Part shown: piece after piece, positions 1 through 14,830 of the stretch
How the letters are laid out: the number at the start of each line of letters is the position of its first letter
How positions within the stretch are numbered: position 1 is the stretch's first letter
Origin: Anisakis pegreffii
Taxonomy: Eukaryota; Nematoda; Chromadorea; Rhabditida; Anisakidae
Length of the DNA: 64,000 nucleotides
Direction of reading: 5' to 3'
NCBI GenBank assembly: GCA_035041965.1
Contig: JAPYMA010003015.1
Location: 62,001-126,000 of the forward strand
Notes under the pieces: model-generated
What the model saw: the letters and a program-made list of their open reading frames with translations, nothing else
Database searches by the model: none
What the model was told of the DNA's origin: nothing
Made by a program: the position numbers and the translations under genes

Positions 1-1375
1 CGATTAACTCATTGAATCGCAAACAAAAACTGGTTGAACGTATTCTTCAGTGTTATGTCGATCCAGTAAACCATTGCTGCTCACAAAATCCCTTATTTAT
101 TACATCGAAACGTCAATCTTCACGACTTTTGAATAAAGACCAGTCAACAATTCGCTATGCAAGGAGTGTGTTTTTGTGTGGTGGCTGTAATGAAGCAGCA
201 ATGCATCAGAGATCATGCAAGTAAGCAGTCGGTAACTCACTGCTTATAGGCAGATGTCGATAAACACCCGACGAATTTTCATGCAGCAATAACAACGCAT
301 CCAGCAATAATAATAATAACACATATCACAAACGAACCCGCATCATAAACAATAAGTCATGTCTGAGAATGATGTCATCCCATCGGATTTCACCTAATTT
401 CCCAGTATCGGGTTAGATGGTGCCTTCTTCAGTTGCAGTATTTGTAAGCAGCACCTACTTAGTCAACCAAATGCTTGCATATATTCAAATGTCACTTTGA
501 TGTTGATAATAACTTAAAATGTCAGTTTCATCTTCGGAAATCGCATATCGCATGAACTGTAAGTTGGAACACGATGTTATCAAATTGAAGTTTCATTTAG
601 TCCATTTCTGAAAGTGAACTGTCGATCTCTTGCTTATGAACATTCCACAATCCAATTTGTTCGAAAGCAAAATTCGTTTACTTGAAAAAATGATGACAGT
701 TATTAGTTCAAACTTCTAATGAAAATTTTCCTCCTCATTGATCACACACACATACTTCAGTGGATGATTTCTTCGCTAATCAAATACTCTGTTGATTATG
801 TGTGCGTGCTTCAAATTTAGACAATGCCATCCAGCTTATTAATACATCGCTCTTGATCATGACATAAAGTCGGTCATTCAGATTGTTTAATTTGATTCGA
901 GTAATCACTTCATTCATTCACTGCTTTAGTGCCGTTATTTGTCAGCCACACAATATGCTTGTTAATACAGTCAGTAACACCGAGAATCTCATTTACACCA
1001 TTTTGGCTTCATGATGATAAAAATTTTCATGATTTTCACAACTGCAATCCATAGCAGTCATTGGAAATTTCATCACGCGCTTCAATTCCATGTGAATCAT
1101 ACACATTCCTCACTCACTGCTCAAATGAATCTGCTATCAATGCTACAGCAGATATTTATAAAGTTTGGCAACGAACACAGCACTAAATCATATGGCTGAA
1201 GGTATTTTTGGTTTGAAGTTTGCGATGATTCACACGCATGTGGAGATTGACATTTTCGGAAATATCATAACTCGATGGTTAACGACATTCGTTTGGTACG
1301 AATTTGAAACTGTTTCCTCTAAAATCCTTCAAACACTCAAGCCAATAGCTGGAATTGAATTGCTGTCCCTAGTTC

Positions 1376-1397
1376 CAAGGCTAGATTTCTAGCCTTG
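1376..1397. repeat. Short perfect hairpin followed by a T9-G8 run
   Basis: Two 10-base arms (CAAGGCTAGA and TCTAGCCTTG, 1376-1385 and 1388-1397) are exact inverse complements around a 2-base loop. Sixteen bases downstream lies a run of nine T then eight G (1413-1429). No gene is adjacent, and no function is claimed. Confidence 0.7.
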
Positions 1398-4300
1398 TCT
1401 GTCTTTATCATGTTTTTTTTTGGGGGGGGTGACATTATCCTATGGATTTTTTGCAAGCTTCCAAATAAGACTGGGAATGTGAAATCTTTGGGTATCTCGA
1501 ACTGTATCGTCTGATGTGGATGCATACGTGAATCTCATTGCGGTTTGTTTCTATTCTAAATGATTCAATAGAAAACATCTTCATCTGATTACGATCACGG
1601 TAAGTTCATAATCCATTTTGATCGTCAAATAAAAGATTATTTCTTCTTATTCAATTTCCTTCACTCATTTTCACCTCATTCTATTATCTTCTCCAACACC
1701 AAATATAAAGGCAATCTTTTAGAAGTTATTTGTTCCCATTCAATTCGTAATGTCACCTCCTTCAAAATGACAATTCATTTCCTTAGTACATTTAATAGGA
1801 TGTATACGATCGATCCCTACTTATTGTGCATTACACTCTAAACGTGCATATTCATTTCATAATGGCAATAATCATCAACACGGCTGCAACAGAGTCAGTC
1901 AGCTCTAACCGATGCTTTCTGTCTCTCGTTGAGGATGAAAATCAACTAATAGTAAGGCTGAACAAGCAACCTTAAGCAATAACGGCTAGCGATCTTATTC
2001 ATTCATCTTCTTCGACATCATCATCTACCGATATTCGTCGTTCTCTAGAAATGCACTCATTCCTCAAATTTCTGTCAATTCCCCTCAACAACCACTCTAG
2101 TCATCGTTTCACATCTAAAACTCGCCCATTATACGTGTGGAAATTGATTCTTTTTAGGAGTTTTCTTCCTGCGATGAGCGGTTTCATCGCTATCATTTGC
2201 CATCTCTGAACTCCTCTTTTAAGGCGATGTTTCGTGATCGTATAACAATGGTAACAAAAAGCAAGTGATTTGAATTAGCGATATGAAAGAGATATGATCT
2301 TGTTCATAAACAATCTTAAATTGAAAAGATGACTGAAAAATAATATCACTTGAAACATGTTATATGAAAGTTTAGTGATTCATCATCGTCATGAACTAGC
2401 GCAAAAATATTTGTGTGAAATGTTTTCACAGATTGGACGATGAAATATGATGACATCTTTGAGTGAGCCCTTGAGAACGATCGATGTGAAAGTTCATGAG
2501 GAGGCAGAACGTAAGGTCGTAAGAGCATGATGATAAATCAAGTGCGGTTGAAATGATTAAAATCCTATTCGTCCGCCAAATTGATCTGAACTGAATTCGC
2601 ATTGGTACTGTTCAACAAGGGCCTGGGCAATGGAGGAGCCCAGAAAGCTCAAAGCAATAAGAACATAGCGGAAGAATGCATAGCACTTGAGAATTTTTTT
2701 AATTTGATAAATTTTCAAGCAGTGTGGGAAGTATCTTTCTAAGTTGAATGTGTGAATCAATCGAAATGATTTTTTGCCTCTACTAAAAGACAGCGCGTGT
2801 TAGTGTTTTTGAAGTTTGACTCCAGTCAACGAGAGGATGACTGATTGTGAAATTTTGTTCATTCGTTTGATTAAAATTTATTGTCAACATTCATTTTCGC
2901 TACGCAGTCCACCCTTTGCACATATTTCAGTGTATATTTTCAGGAAACAATGAATGATTTCTGTATTAAAACATTGTTCCAATGTCAGTTTTGATTCCAT
3001 CCACCAACATTCTGTAAACGAGTAAACGTGGTGAAGGCTTTTCTTCCATTTTTTTCTGGCCACTTAATTTGTTTCCGGTCAGTTATTTTGTTTCCCAGCA
3101 TCTTGAATCAGTTCAGTGATATTTTTGTGCCCTACAGCGCTTTCGAGAGTTGATCTTTGGAATGTTGATCAATCATATGACAAAATCAGTTCCAAAGATG
3201 CATTGCAAAAAAATGCCCATTTGAAGGGAACCAAGGTATTAAATATCAAACTTTCAGTGCACCTTCCATGATATCATGCTCCCTGTGCAACTGAATTGTT
3301 GGATTCTTCCAGAGCAGAATCACTGCTATTTGATGTTCAATATACTTGTACTGTAATGTGAACAAGGAAGGGATCATTACAGTGACTAGTCTCGATATTT
3401 CGTGCAATTGGGAAAGCTGAAAGCTCGTGATTGGATACTACAGTTTTCCATTGAGAGCGCTGATAATATGTCTCAAACGCACTTCCTCTCCCCTTGAAGC
3501 ATCATTCCATCAGAATTTCACTGATACGTGTATGAATGTCTCAATTAATGGCCACTTACTTCCATCTCTGAACATTTTTCTTAATTCGATGCGCTTTTAT
3601 AGCAAATCACACACTTCATTTCAGTCTCACCCGAAGCTGCTAATCGGTCAAATGAAAAAAATTTGTTCTCCATCTGAACATATGAATGAATGAGTCGTGT
3701 GTTTCCACTTCAAAAAAAAAAGAGCCTTGTCTAGCGTTTCAGTCGATTTTCGCTCGCTCGCTGGTTATCGTTGAAAAGTCCGTTTCCTGCTGAAAGGCGA
3801 TTAGTTTCTTGCGTTTCACATTTGATTTTAATCAGTCACATTAGTCTGAAGTAATTTGAAACGTACAAAGTGGCCAATTGTGAAATGTGAGATGCGATTG
3901 TGTGGTGAACGAACTGCATTTGAATGTGCTGCAGCAATTATTTGTTCTTCATTCTCAGCTAATGAGAAAATTAAAGACGTTGACAACGAGAAACTTCCAC
4001 ATTGCGGAACATTGACAGCTAAAAGTACGAGTTTGCAAAAAGCAGACGACGGCTATTGATCAAGAACGAATGAACACTTGCAGAACGTCTATTCGATAGC
4101 AAATTTGAAATGTTTGAACGCAAATAAGGTCGTTAGCGGAATTGTGCACAAAAAACTGCTCAAGAGAACACAGCATGTAGTTTGTGCTCGTGAAATCAAC
4201 ATTCAATCTTCACTCAATTATCCATCCATCCAAGCAAATTGTAATATTCAGAATGTGGTAAGCTTCATCATATACGAAGAATTGAAACAAAAATGCTAAC

Positions 4301-6940
4301 GGTCCTTGCAATCTCGTCAATGGGAAAAAAATCTCAAGTGGATAATACGTTCACAAACATTACATGAATGGCCACTGATTATGTTTCGGATCATTTACGT
4401 TGCAGTAGAGCAATGCTCAAATGCATATTTGTAAACATTCGGTCTGATTAAAAATTAAAATGCGATTCTTGTGAATGCTGATAAATCTTTTCATACATTC
4501 AATGAAAGTCGATATGGCAGATTTGAACGACCCGATTGGGTAGGTAGCTCAATAACCTATTCAGGAAGTTAGTTTAATAACCAGAATCCTAACTGCATCA
4601 TCAATAAGCTATCGCTGATTGCTTCTGAATGGTAAAAGTTTGAAGAAAACACAGGAACTCTAAGAATACCATATGCCATACTAATGTGACATTTATGATC
4701 GACAAAATCGTTAAGTTTATTGCGAATGGAAAGTGTATAATTTATGTGTTCGACGAACAAATACACTCAATTTATGAATACTTTGAGCACGTGATGGCAT
4801 CCTAGTGGCAGTAGCTTGTTTTTATTTGGAAGAAACTCAAGCAAGTGTGAGGATTTTGTTTGGGAGCTCTTATCAGCTAATCGCAGCCATCGTTTTCTCG
4901 AAGCTGTTTTCTGAGAAGTCGCGCTTGTTCCTCTTTGCAATTAAATCATTTCATCTTAACATCCGAATGTGTTGTTGTTATCCTCAACATCAACAATAAC
5001 CACTTCAATAAGCTGTCATTTCAACGATGCCATATTTCAGTGTTTTTTTTTCAAAGTCTTATCAATTCAGTGCCTGCCGTTCAAGTCACCGTCGTCATAA
5101 TGCATGCAATTACCGTTGCTGTGTATTCGTATGCATTCAATCATCAAAATTCATTTTATGTTCAGTTCTTTCAATTCAGCGAGTTTCGATTGGGAATAAG
5201 ATAATAAGATGCTTTCCCCAGAAATTATGGTGCAGTGTTTTTCATGGCAAAATTTCATTTTTCGCAGATTTTCTCGTTCTGCCCATTAAATACCATCACT
5301 TATCATCAGCATCTCTTTGCAACTTCTTAGCAGCAGCACACAATCGACCAAATCGTTTTCAGCTCTCAGCCAATTTCTATTCCGCAAACGATCTTCTCAA
5401 ACAAATCTTTCAATATTTTCTTCATGATTTATCTTTTCCCTACGGATCGATGTACACTTGCACCTCACCTCACCACCAACCATAAAAGGATTCACAACTG
5501 ACAAAAAACAACGAACAAACCCTTTCCACAACCCTGCTAAATGTTTATCGCGTTTTAGTTGAGTGAGCGTTGAATAGTTTTTCGAATCACCTGTTCAAAC
5601 GAAACGAAATTGAATGTTGACACAAAATATATTTCTTGAATGTTTTTTTGGTCTTCGTTGTTTTTATCATTTTGAACACTGCTTTGTTCAGTGTGTTTAC
5701 AACAATCCCTTGGTGATGATAACTGCTGAATAACGCAATTTTTTGTGTGATTAATGCCATCCAGTTTTTAAGTGCAACAAGAATTTGCTCATCCGTTCAC
5801 TTGGCGTTGTTTATTTAGTTCGCTACATAGTCTCATCTAAATTTATCCATCCAAGCGTTCGTTCATCTGTCCAATACAATCAACCAACGTGTTCTCTCTG
5901 AATTAGGTCATTACCGTCTTACTAGATAATTGTGATAGTTCACAAGGGTCGTTTTGAACAAGATCAAGTCATCCGTTCGCTGAGTACAGAAATGTTTTCA
6001 ACACTATGAAATTGCTCAAATTGTCCTGTCAGGTAGCTATTTGGGCGCAGTGTTTCGAAATTCGAATTCAGTAGATAAATGTGTTCGGATGGGAATCAAT
6101 CCAGTATCACAGGCCATCATCGTACACATCATAAGTGGGCGATTCATTTCTTAAGGCTTCACATGCAAACTGTTCGAATGAATCAGTGACATTTGTTATT
6201 TAGCGATAATTTCATATAAACGACGACGGGCGATGAATGATCACATATCATATGTACACAGATGTGTTTGGTGGTTCGCATGTTTGCTGTTGAATGTTGA
6301 ATGCAAAAAATATTCAGTTCAAATAAACGTAAGGGGGAGGTAAAGACTGAATGAATCAGCCAGAAAATGATAGCCAAAAATCGCTGAATAACGGTACGTC
6401 ATTGAGAATAGTGCTCTTCAAGAGATTTTATTCGAGTGACAAGTTTTTGAAATGTTTAAACTATGGTTTTACTTCATTGAAATCGTTCAGTTTTCATTCG
6501 GGACCGCAATCGATCAATCGATTCTTTCCTTCTGAAGAAACCTGCGCATTCCTGTGATTTGGATTTGAGCCTTCCATCGTGAATCGAATGTGCATTCATT
6601 TGCTCACATCAGATGGGAATTGATCTCGCTCATTCGAAAAAATTCCCTCTCTTGAAAGCAACCTTAAACCTTATTCCTAGCCAAGATTTCATTTGTAACG
6701 AAATGCTATACTTCCTTGATTTTATGATCTAAAATTGTACCTTGTGCTGTGTCAGAACAAGTTGTTAACATATTCCGCTACCTGTTTACAGTGATAGAAA
6801 AACGAATCTTAACTAGGTTTCTTTTTTTTTTGATTTCTTCAAACCGTTCCCAAGTGAACGTCGTCAGTCATTGACGCAAATGGTGATGTTTATGAGATAT
6901 GTAGTTTGTGTTCGCGTTGTTATTACGTAGTCTAATTTAT

Positions 6941-6957
6941 GACGACGACGACGACGA
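6941..6957. repeat. GAC trinucleotide microsatellite
   Basis: Five uninterrupted GAC units plus GA, followed by a T run. Simple-sequence repeat in non-coding DNA. Confidence 0.85.
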
Positions 6958-9900
6958 TTTTTTTTAATCCTTTTGAGAAAACAATCTTATGAAATGCAGA
7001 ACGGAAAGAGTCTTCATCTATTAAAATTTTAATTATCCGCTAAACGGTCTTTCCAAGTAATAAAATCAATCAAAAACATCACAGAAACGTTCGTCGTCGC
7101 AACAAGATGTGCCTGAAAAAGTAACGACCGACAACGTTCATAACCAATAAGGTCATGATCAGCAGACACTCACTCACCCAAATTAATCATCAAGATTCCA
7201 TAATCACCTACGATCCACTCGAATGTTCTCATTTCGTCTTATTCATTGTGAACAGCAACAAAAATGTTATTCTTTGTTGTTTTTATTGCTGACGAATATT
7301 CGCTTCGATTATTCTTCCCGAAAAAAACTTGGACATGAAAGCGCTTCTATTCTAATATTAAGTAGCAATCTTATCGAACCACTAAATGGTGATTCTCAAA
7401 CTGTTTTGCTCCGTGAACCCCATCCCTCAGAAGATTTTAAGATGCGCTCGTCAAACTGCACTACCGAACATTTCAGTCAGCATTTTTTGAAGCATAGTAA
7501 TAAGACATCATCTCCGTGGAACTTTCATAAATACGCGATGACGAAGCGTTGATCAGGCGAAGAGAGCTTTTTTTAAGATTTAGCTTACTGTTCGAATCAC
7601 GATAATGCACCAAGTAAAATCGTGATTTGAAACAATCGTGAACGAATGAGGCGCTATAGGTTGCAATTTAAAAAAATTCAGCGAAATGTCTCGTCTGCTG
7701 GTATGTCAACTGAGGTGCAATTCAATTGACCGTAATGCTCACATTATTAGCAGACGGTAATCCGTATCAAATATCATCCAATCTGGAAAATTTGAATTGT
7801 GTTCAACTTCCGTCGACTAACCTCTATCTGAGGACAAACAAAATTCAATCAGTGGTTTGACGTAAACAACGGAATGAGTGTTTTTGAGTGAAACCGAATG
7901 CAGGCAGTTTTAACTGCACATGTTCGCATTTTCCAACAACAACAGCACATTGACGAGTTTGTGTACGTTCTGCGCTCAAGAACTCGTGATTTCGCAAAGT
8001 GAATTACTTTTGCCAACTTTCGTTTCTTTTTTTCGATTTCGAGTGAAAAACTCTGCTGCCGTTTCGCAAATTCGTTGACTAACTGGAGCACTTCTATAGA
8101 AATTAAGTGTTCATCGCAAATTCTATGCATTATACCTCGACCTTCCACGATTATCTCCCTCATTCATCGAAGACGACCAGCAGCTTTACCTATTGTGCCA
8201 TATACAATTAGTTCTTTTATCATTATTTCCAAACCATTCAGAAATTGCAATTTAGTGGATGAAATCATTTGAATGGTGTCAATCAATCGAATGTAATGCA
8301 CGTTCAAATGCATACTTCGCACCAGTGAGTATGAACAATTAATTTTCAAATTTTATTAGTAAAAAAGTTTTGTCATCGACGATAAATGAAGTCAGTGATC
8401 ACGATTGCATTCACACTCATTGTCAGTCAGCAAACACTTAAAAGAGCATGAGCATAATGCTCTAATGGTATTTACAATAAAATGTAGGCAAGAAGAGTGC
8501 GGCGCTTTGTACCAAATAAGTTCAAATACTGGAACAATAAAAAATCTCCGCAAACAAAAAGGCGGATATGTTATCTATTTATTCTATACACATGCACACC
8601 ACTCCAATTGTTTCATTCACCGTCATCATTTTTCTTCATTAAATTCGAGAACAGCCACGGTATTTGTCTCAGTTTCGTTCATGTATCCTGTCCGTTCTGC
8701 ACGCACCTGAATTGATCTATTCACAAAAATGATACATTTGTATACATATATTCAGACCTCTCGTCCATCCACTTACGCAGGCATATCCAAGTACTTTTCT
8801 ATGAAACTTCTTCTTACAGATTAATTAATCTAAGTTCTCGTTTAGAATATCGGATATCATTATCTTATGGAAACCATAAGCAAATGTTATTCATTTATTT
8901 CCATTCGAGTTTTATCACTGAAAATTGCGTTCCCACGCACTGTAACTTTAATAACGAACCACCGAGGAATAATTCATCAGAATATTGTTGTCGTGTTTAA
9001 TCACTTGAACGCACTGCTGTACTTTAGCTCAACTCAACGCAATTCAATGACGAAATCCTTTTCATTACCCAAAAGAACATCAGATAGCTCAAGAATTTCC
9101 CACTGACTAAGTACACGCATTGTACTATTCATTCAGTTGTTTGATCATGCATCATTATATCCAACCGATGAACATTCCAGCCAGTAAAACGTTTAGCAAC
9201 GTTTAGCAAACAAGTACAAACTATGCTGATGAGGCACGTTTTAACTTTTCAGTTTAGTTCTGTTAAACCGTTTATGAGAACGCTCAACTGAACATCAAGA
9301 ATTGAATGCCTCATAGAAGGGTGCTATCATCCAAACAATTGATACAGCATTTTTCTCTTCAAACATCCATTCTTATCATGCTACCAAATCATCTAGCATA
9401 TGCACCATCTATCTACAGAACTCATCTATAAGTTCGTTTATTCCTCTTCTAGCCAAATCGTGACATTGTTATTCGATGGTTTCATTCGAAATATGAAAAT
9501 GACTATTTCCAATCATATGAAGACATTTATCCGTTTCTGATGTCATAGTTCATAGCTACGTTCGAATGATATTTTTCACAAGGAACACATCTTCAGGTTG
9601 ATTCTGCAGTGTAGTATGTACGTTCCCAGCTATTTCTATATTTTCTTCAATTATGGCTTTTAGTATTCATTCATATTGCTGTAATTCGTTAATAGCAACT
9701 GGATGTTGTGCTGGTTGGTGTTTGATTTGAAATGAATTAGTCATTCCGAGATGAGCAATAAGAGCGATAGCCATACTTATTCTGCGATAAGGCGACTAAC
9801 GAAAACATCTAAATACCACGTTTCATTGGAGTGTATTTAGGCGTTGAAACGTTCATCGAATCAAATAGTTGGCCAAAGACCAGCTTTACATTCGCATTGT

Positions 9901-12486
9901 ATCTGTTTATGACTCATTGTTGTCATTCATACACTCACATTCATGCATTATTATGCATGTTAACTACCTCACTCACTCCTTAAATTTCGAAAGCCTAATT
10001 CGAAACGCTGTTGTCAAATAACATGTCGTCCCACATAGCCGATCTGATTGCTTCATTTGAAAGAGAGATGAGATAGGTACATGAAGAAATGAAATCACAC
10101 ATGATGAGATAGATACATATGTGATTATCTCAGGGGATTGCTAGAGTAGAGTGTTCCAACTGAAAGAGGTTATGCGATGAGTAATCATGATCTCGTTGAA
10201 CCAGCGTATTATCTCTACTATAAACAACGATGATTCAGACTCTCAAAAAATTGATATATTAAACAGCGAGAATCTAATGCATTCAAATATGATATTTCAA
10301 AAAAGTATTCGCACATATATGTGGATAATAGGATAGATATTCTTCATTGATGAATCATTTCAGTGGTGTTAATTCGAAAGGCTTGAACGATTGAATTTAC
10401 AATACAATGTCTTCTGTGAATACTACATCAAATTTCGCTTGAAAAGTGTCTTGCCTTGACGTGTTCGAAAGTCATGAGCAATTTTGCTGGAACAGTCTTC
10501 ATCTAGAGAGAGTTATGGAGTCATACATTTGCCTATCACAATCCACTTTACGCGGATATGTGATGAGTAGAACATTTTTTGATCATTTGTACCAGAGGAA
10601 CACCGTATCAACATATCTGGCAGTGTGTCGGCGAAATTTGTCACGTTGAAGCCACTTTTACGGTTAAATCTTCTTGAGAATGTTATGGCATGATTGATTT
10701 GCGGGCAAATTATTCACTCAGTTATGCGAGAGCAGAGAGGTTTACTGATGAAAGTCAGTCATCAAAATGTTCTGCTGCGTTTCCATGTCATAGAACTGTA
10801 ACTTTTGTGGTCGTCATGTTCAGATAATTTGTATTCGTGAATGTTTTTATCAGGATTACTATGCTTTACAATTCTCCAATAGTGCATGACCTGAGACGTC
10901 CGAAGAAATAGTTTGACAGTGAAGTGAACTCTTTTAAGTGGTGATTATGAATCTTTATAATCTTGTCTGGTAGTGGATTTATCTTATACACATGACTGTC
11001 ACCATCTTCAGGCAGTCCGCAGTCGGTGCAGAAACGATGTGATGTTGTAGCATCTCTATACTTTTGCGTTTCTTGTATTCGATCTATTTTTACGCTCAAG
11101 CTTGACCACAAACATCTTGAAGATGAGATTGTAACTGGGCAAGAATAGTTACAGCATTACTTCATCGATCATTTGGATGGTATTTGACATATCTCCACTA
11201 AACTTTCTGTCCGTAGAGATAAAGATTTTATGAATCAGAGGATATATGGAAGAGCAAAATCAAGATGGTAATGATAATTATGGGGGTTGGGTTCCGTGGT
11301 CGTGACAAAAATAGCGGTAAAAATGTGATTTATAGCTTTGGGCGGGGCTGGTTGATTGAATTGCTGAGTTTGAACGATGAAAAATGCAACGACGAAAATC
11401 AAAGCAGTCGATGGAATTGCGCCGCAAACCTCCTATGCATATGCTGCTGTTTCGTCTTCGATATCGTCGTTCAGTTATGGTTTTTAGTGAGTGAGTTAGT
11501 GCTTCAATAGTTTTTCCCTCATCTAAATAACTCTGCCCACATATTCAACACATTGCCTGACTGATTCAACCAATACTGTTCAAAATGTGTTCAAATGGTA
11601 ATCTTTCCTTTGACATTTTCTTACATGGATGATGGCCATTGGTTTACCGGCTCTCAATACAACAGTCACTTCGTATCGTTCGCACATATCTGCTTTAAGT
11701 GCCTTAAATCGTATTCTGAATCCACTTTTCATCGTCACTTATCGCTGAGAATTATTTGAAGGCTCAGTGTTTGATCAGGTTTGTTCAGTGGTCATCTCGC
11801 GTGCGTAATCAAAATATCTTATGTCTTCTAAGTTCCTTACTGAACATTACTATTTGTCTCTATGTGATCAACTTCAGTCATTATATATCCGATTCACTGA
11901 TTAAAGACATTCTCTCGCGTGTGAATGTTCTCTTGATAGTGATCATATTCATGAGTCACGAGCGATATCAGTTTGCAAAAATACCGTATATTGTTTCGTT
12001 CACATAATCATCTGCTTCAGTGTGCATGATCAATGAAGTGAACGGCAATGGAACAACTTTGAAATTGGTGCTAACGATCCAATAAAGACTGGAACTAGCC
12101 AGCAGTTATGTAACACTGCGAAATGCAGCAACAAATTCCTGCATACCTCAGTCATCGTCCTTTCAAGCAGTCTCATATAATGAGTGGTTGTTCTAGGGAG
12201 TGAAATTCACCCATTGGATAAATTTGAAGGTGTAGCGAGGTGAATTCAAAGGGGTTGACAAGGTGACATTTTTTGGATTTGTTACGGGATGACGAAACAT
12301 TATTTTGGTGGTGTTTTCTCACTTAAATAGCCAAACGCAGTTCACTTTTGGCATAGCTCTCTTTTTTTCTGCCATTTTGTGAGTATCTGTAAACCAATGA
12401 GCATTACTTATACCATCGCTGAACTTTCGTGTCGATTTCCATTTTTTCTGATGATATGCTTAAAAGGAGTAAATTATTACCGTGAA

Positions 12487-12572
12487 TGGGGAGGGGGTTT
12501 GCATGGTGGCTTGCCAGACCCTCGAACAGGTGAATGGCACGTTCGAGTGTGAGAATCACTGTATTAAACCAT
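12487..12572. mobile_element. hAT-like non-autonomous repeat fragment, copy 1
   Basis: This 86-bp stretch aligns with 40282-40369: both carry a G-rich start, then GGTGGCTTGCCAGA or GGTGGCCTGCCAGA, then GTGAGAATCACTGT, and both end in ACCAT. Read on the minus strand the end begins CAGTGATTCTCAC, which resembles terminal inverted repeats of hAT (Charlie-like) DNA transposons. No transposase and no target-site duplication are visible, so this is at most a degraded fragment. The shared repeat is seen directly; the hAT assignment is inference. Confidence 0.5.
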
Positions 12573-13835
12573 ATACTCGAAGTCATACTCACTGAATAAT
12601 CTCATTTTCTGTCAGCTGATTTTTCTTTTGCATATTCATTTCTCCTCATATGATGGACGATTCAGCGAATGAATCAATGCATCATAAATCTGCCCACTAC
12701 CAACCATCACATTCCGCAGTTATTATACGATAACCCATAATAAACACGCGACAGATACTCGGAAATCAAATGTCCACATATGTCTAGCAGCATCAACCGC
12801 TAACCTCGATCAGCACAATCAACACGTCCAATAGAACGAATGCAATTACTAACCTGATTTTCCAATGACAGAGTATTCTGTGTGTGTGATACGTTGTGAT
12901 TTGGTTGACCGATTTTCATACGTCCGATACGCGGACATTTTTTGTGTGTCTCTGAGTTGTGCAGCAATGTTCAATTCCTCGCCACCAGTTTGTCCACACG
13001 CAGAAAGCCATCGAACGTCCATCGGATCATGTTATCTCAAGGAATTCAAACAAATTGATCGTTTTTGACCCAAAATGTTGACGATGAGATAAATTTTGTG
13101 AAATTTCTCGATTTTTCGAGATGTTTCCGGCATGCCATTCGTTGTGCGTTTGTCTTTAGCGAACTAAGTGTTTTTGCGATTTTGACCGATCATGCATCAG
13201 GCACTTCTCCGTCAAAGAAATGGAACAAGCATTCAAAGGAATAGCTGATTGAAGTTGATCACTTATTTTGTTTCCTAGCCCTGAGATTATCAGTTTTAAT
13301 ATAATGCTTCTGGCGTTGATTAATTTATGTTTTTGTCAACCTTTCACTATCAAAATCGAATATGCGCGCAAATTTACTTATGGTTTGCTTCATATGATTA
13401 ATTTGCCTATACTTTCCTCATTAAGCAATGATGAATGACTTGAAATGATCAAAGAGCTTTTCTTTTTGTGAACCAGATCGATTGATTTATTAGTGATTGT
13501 TTCCATTTCACTTAATTACAAATTCATTTGCCATTCCATCATTAATCGCTGAATTAGCAAACGACTCTGACTGCTTGCTGACAACGTATCCCTCAAATCG
13601 CATTCACTTATTAGGCGTTTTGTCGGAATGAAGAATGACTTGAGGGATGTGATCAAAAGAGAATAAATACGGCAGAATCGATGTGACGTCCCATAAGTGG
13701 ACGACTTACCGCAATTCGGTCAACAGTTGTTGTTTTCATCAATAACGAAGCCAGTGAATGCCATAGAGTGCAATCAGTAGAGCAGAAATGCTGGCTGCTA
13801 ATCGCACTCTAAATAATCCATCGAATATGTCAAGC

Positions 13836-13847
13836 ATATATATATAT
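13836..13847. repeat. AT dinucleotide run
   Basis: A run of about twelve alternating A and T. It has no special context. Confidence 0.7.
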
Positions 13848-14817
13848 GAACTTCAAGCAGCATCACCCATCGTTCAAACGCTACAAGCACTATCATTCCA
13901 TTCATCAAGTAGAATTTCTTTAATCGCATTGATTAGATTTGATGCAATGACCACCGCTTGAAAGGAAAGAAGAATGCTTTGAAAACGTCGTCAACATTGT
14001 TATTCATATTACCAAATTACTCAGGAATATTACTCACGAATGTGCAATACGTATATCACCTCAACAACAAGCATTAATAAAATAAAGCTCCCGAAAAACA
14101 TGATCGTTTGCCTTATGCTCCAACATTATGCGCAAGCTTCACTGGAATGAATTCAAGAGAATCCATTACGTTTATGTATTGGCTGAATGAGCTAATTTCG
14201 AATTGTTTTGAAGAGGGTTCATTTGTTTACGAACACAAATAAATTGTGAGTTGTTTATGGACGCCTCGTTCTTATTTCTTCATTTGTCGTCAATAGTTTA
14301 CGTCATGAGTGGGAAGCTGGTGAACGGATAATCGTTGAAGGCTTAGTTAGGAGCGACAAAAACACGGATCCAACACCGAGTTGTGCGTAATGTGCTCACG
14401 AAAAATGAGCAGCCATGAACGTCATCGATCAAGAAGCGGAAAATTTCTTTCGTATAAATAAATTGTTAAGTTGTGCTACTTTGCACAACTATTAGTTTCT
14501 GAATTGTTTTATGACGCTCAAATGAGGTGAGTGATTGACAACGCATTAGTATTGTTTTTGTGTGAGTGATCACTTTTGCAGCTTTTAATAGCATCATTAA
14601 TCAAACCATTTCAATGCTGATGAAGCCTAAGCAAAGCAGTGCTGCTTTGCCTTCTACCTAATTATATATTCATGTGTTTATTCGCTCTCAATTTCAATTC
14701 GTTAGTTTCGCGCTAAGCAATTTTCACTGAGAAGAAATGAGTCAGTGTCATTCAAGTTATTCTAGTCAATCATTCAAGCTTGTTAGAATCCATAGAACGC
14801 CATTTGCATTCAACGAA

Positions 14818-14830
14818 CGATCGATCGATC
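14818..14830. repeat. GATC tetranucleotide run
   Basis: About three GATC units (CGATCGATCGATC) in non-coding DNA. Confidence 0.7.

Noticed and set aside
7223..7552. 109-codon plus-strand open frame
   Set aside because: Low-complexity, Ser- and Leu-rich text with no family resemblance; part of it overlaps a possible hAT-like scrap.
7849..8163. 104-codon minus-strand open frame
   Set aside because: The first half is lysine- and glutamate-rich and superficially coding, but there is no family, no matching splice signals and a random-looking Cys-rich tail.
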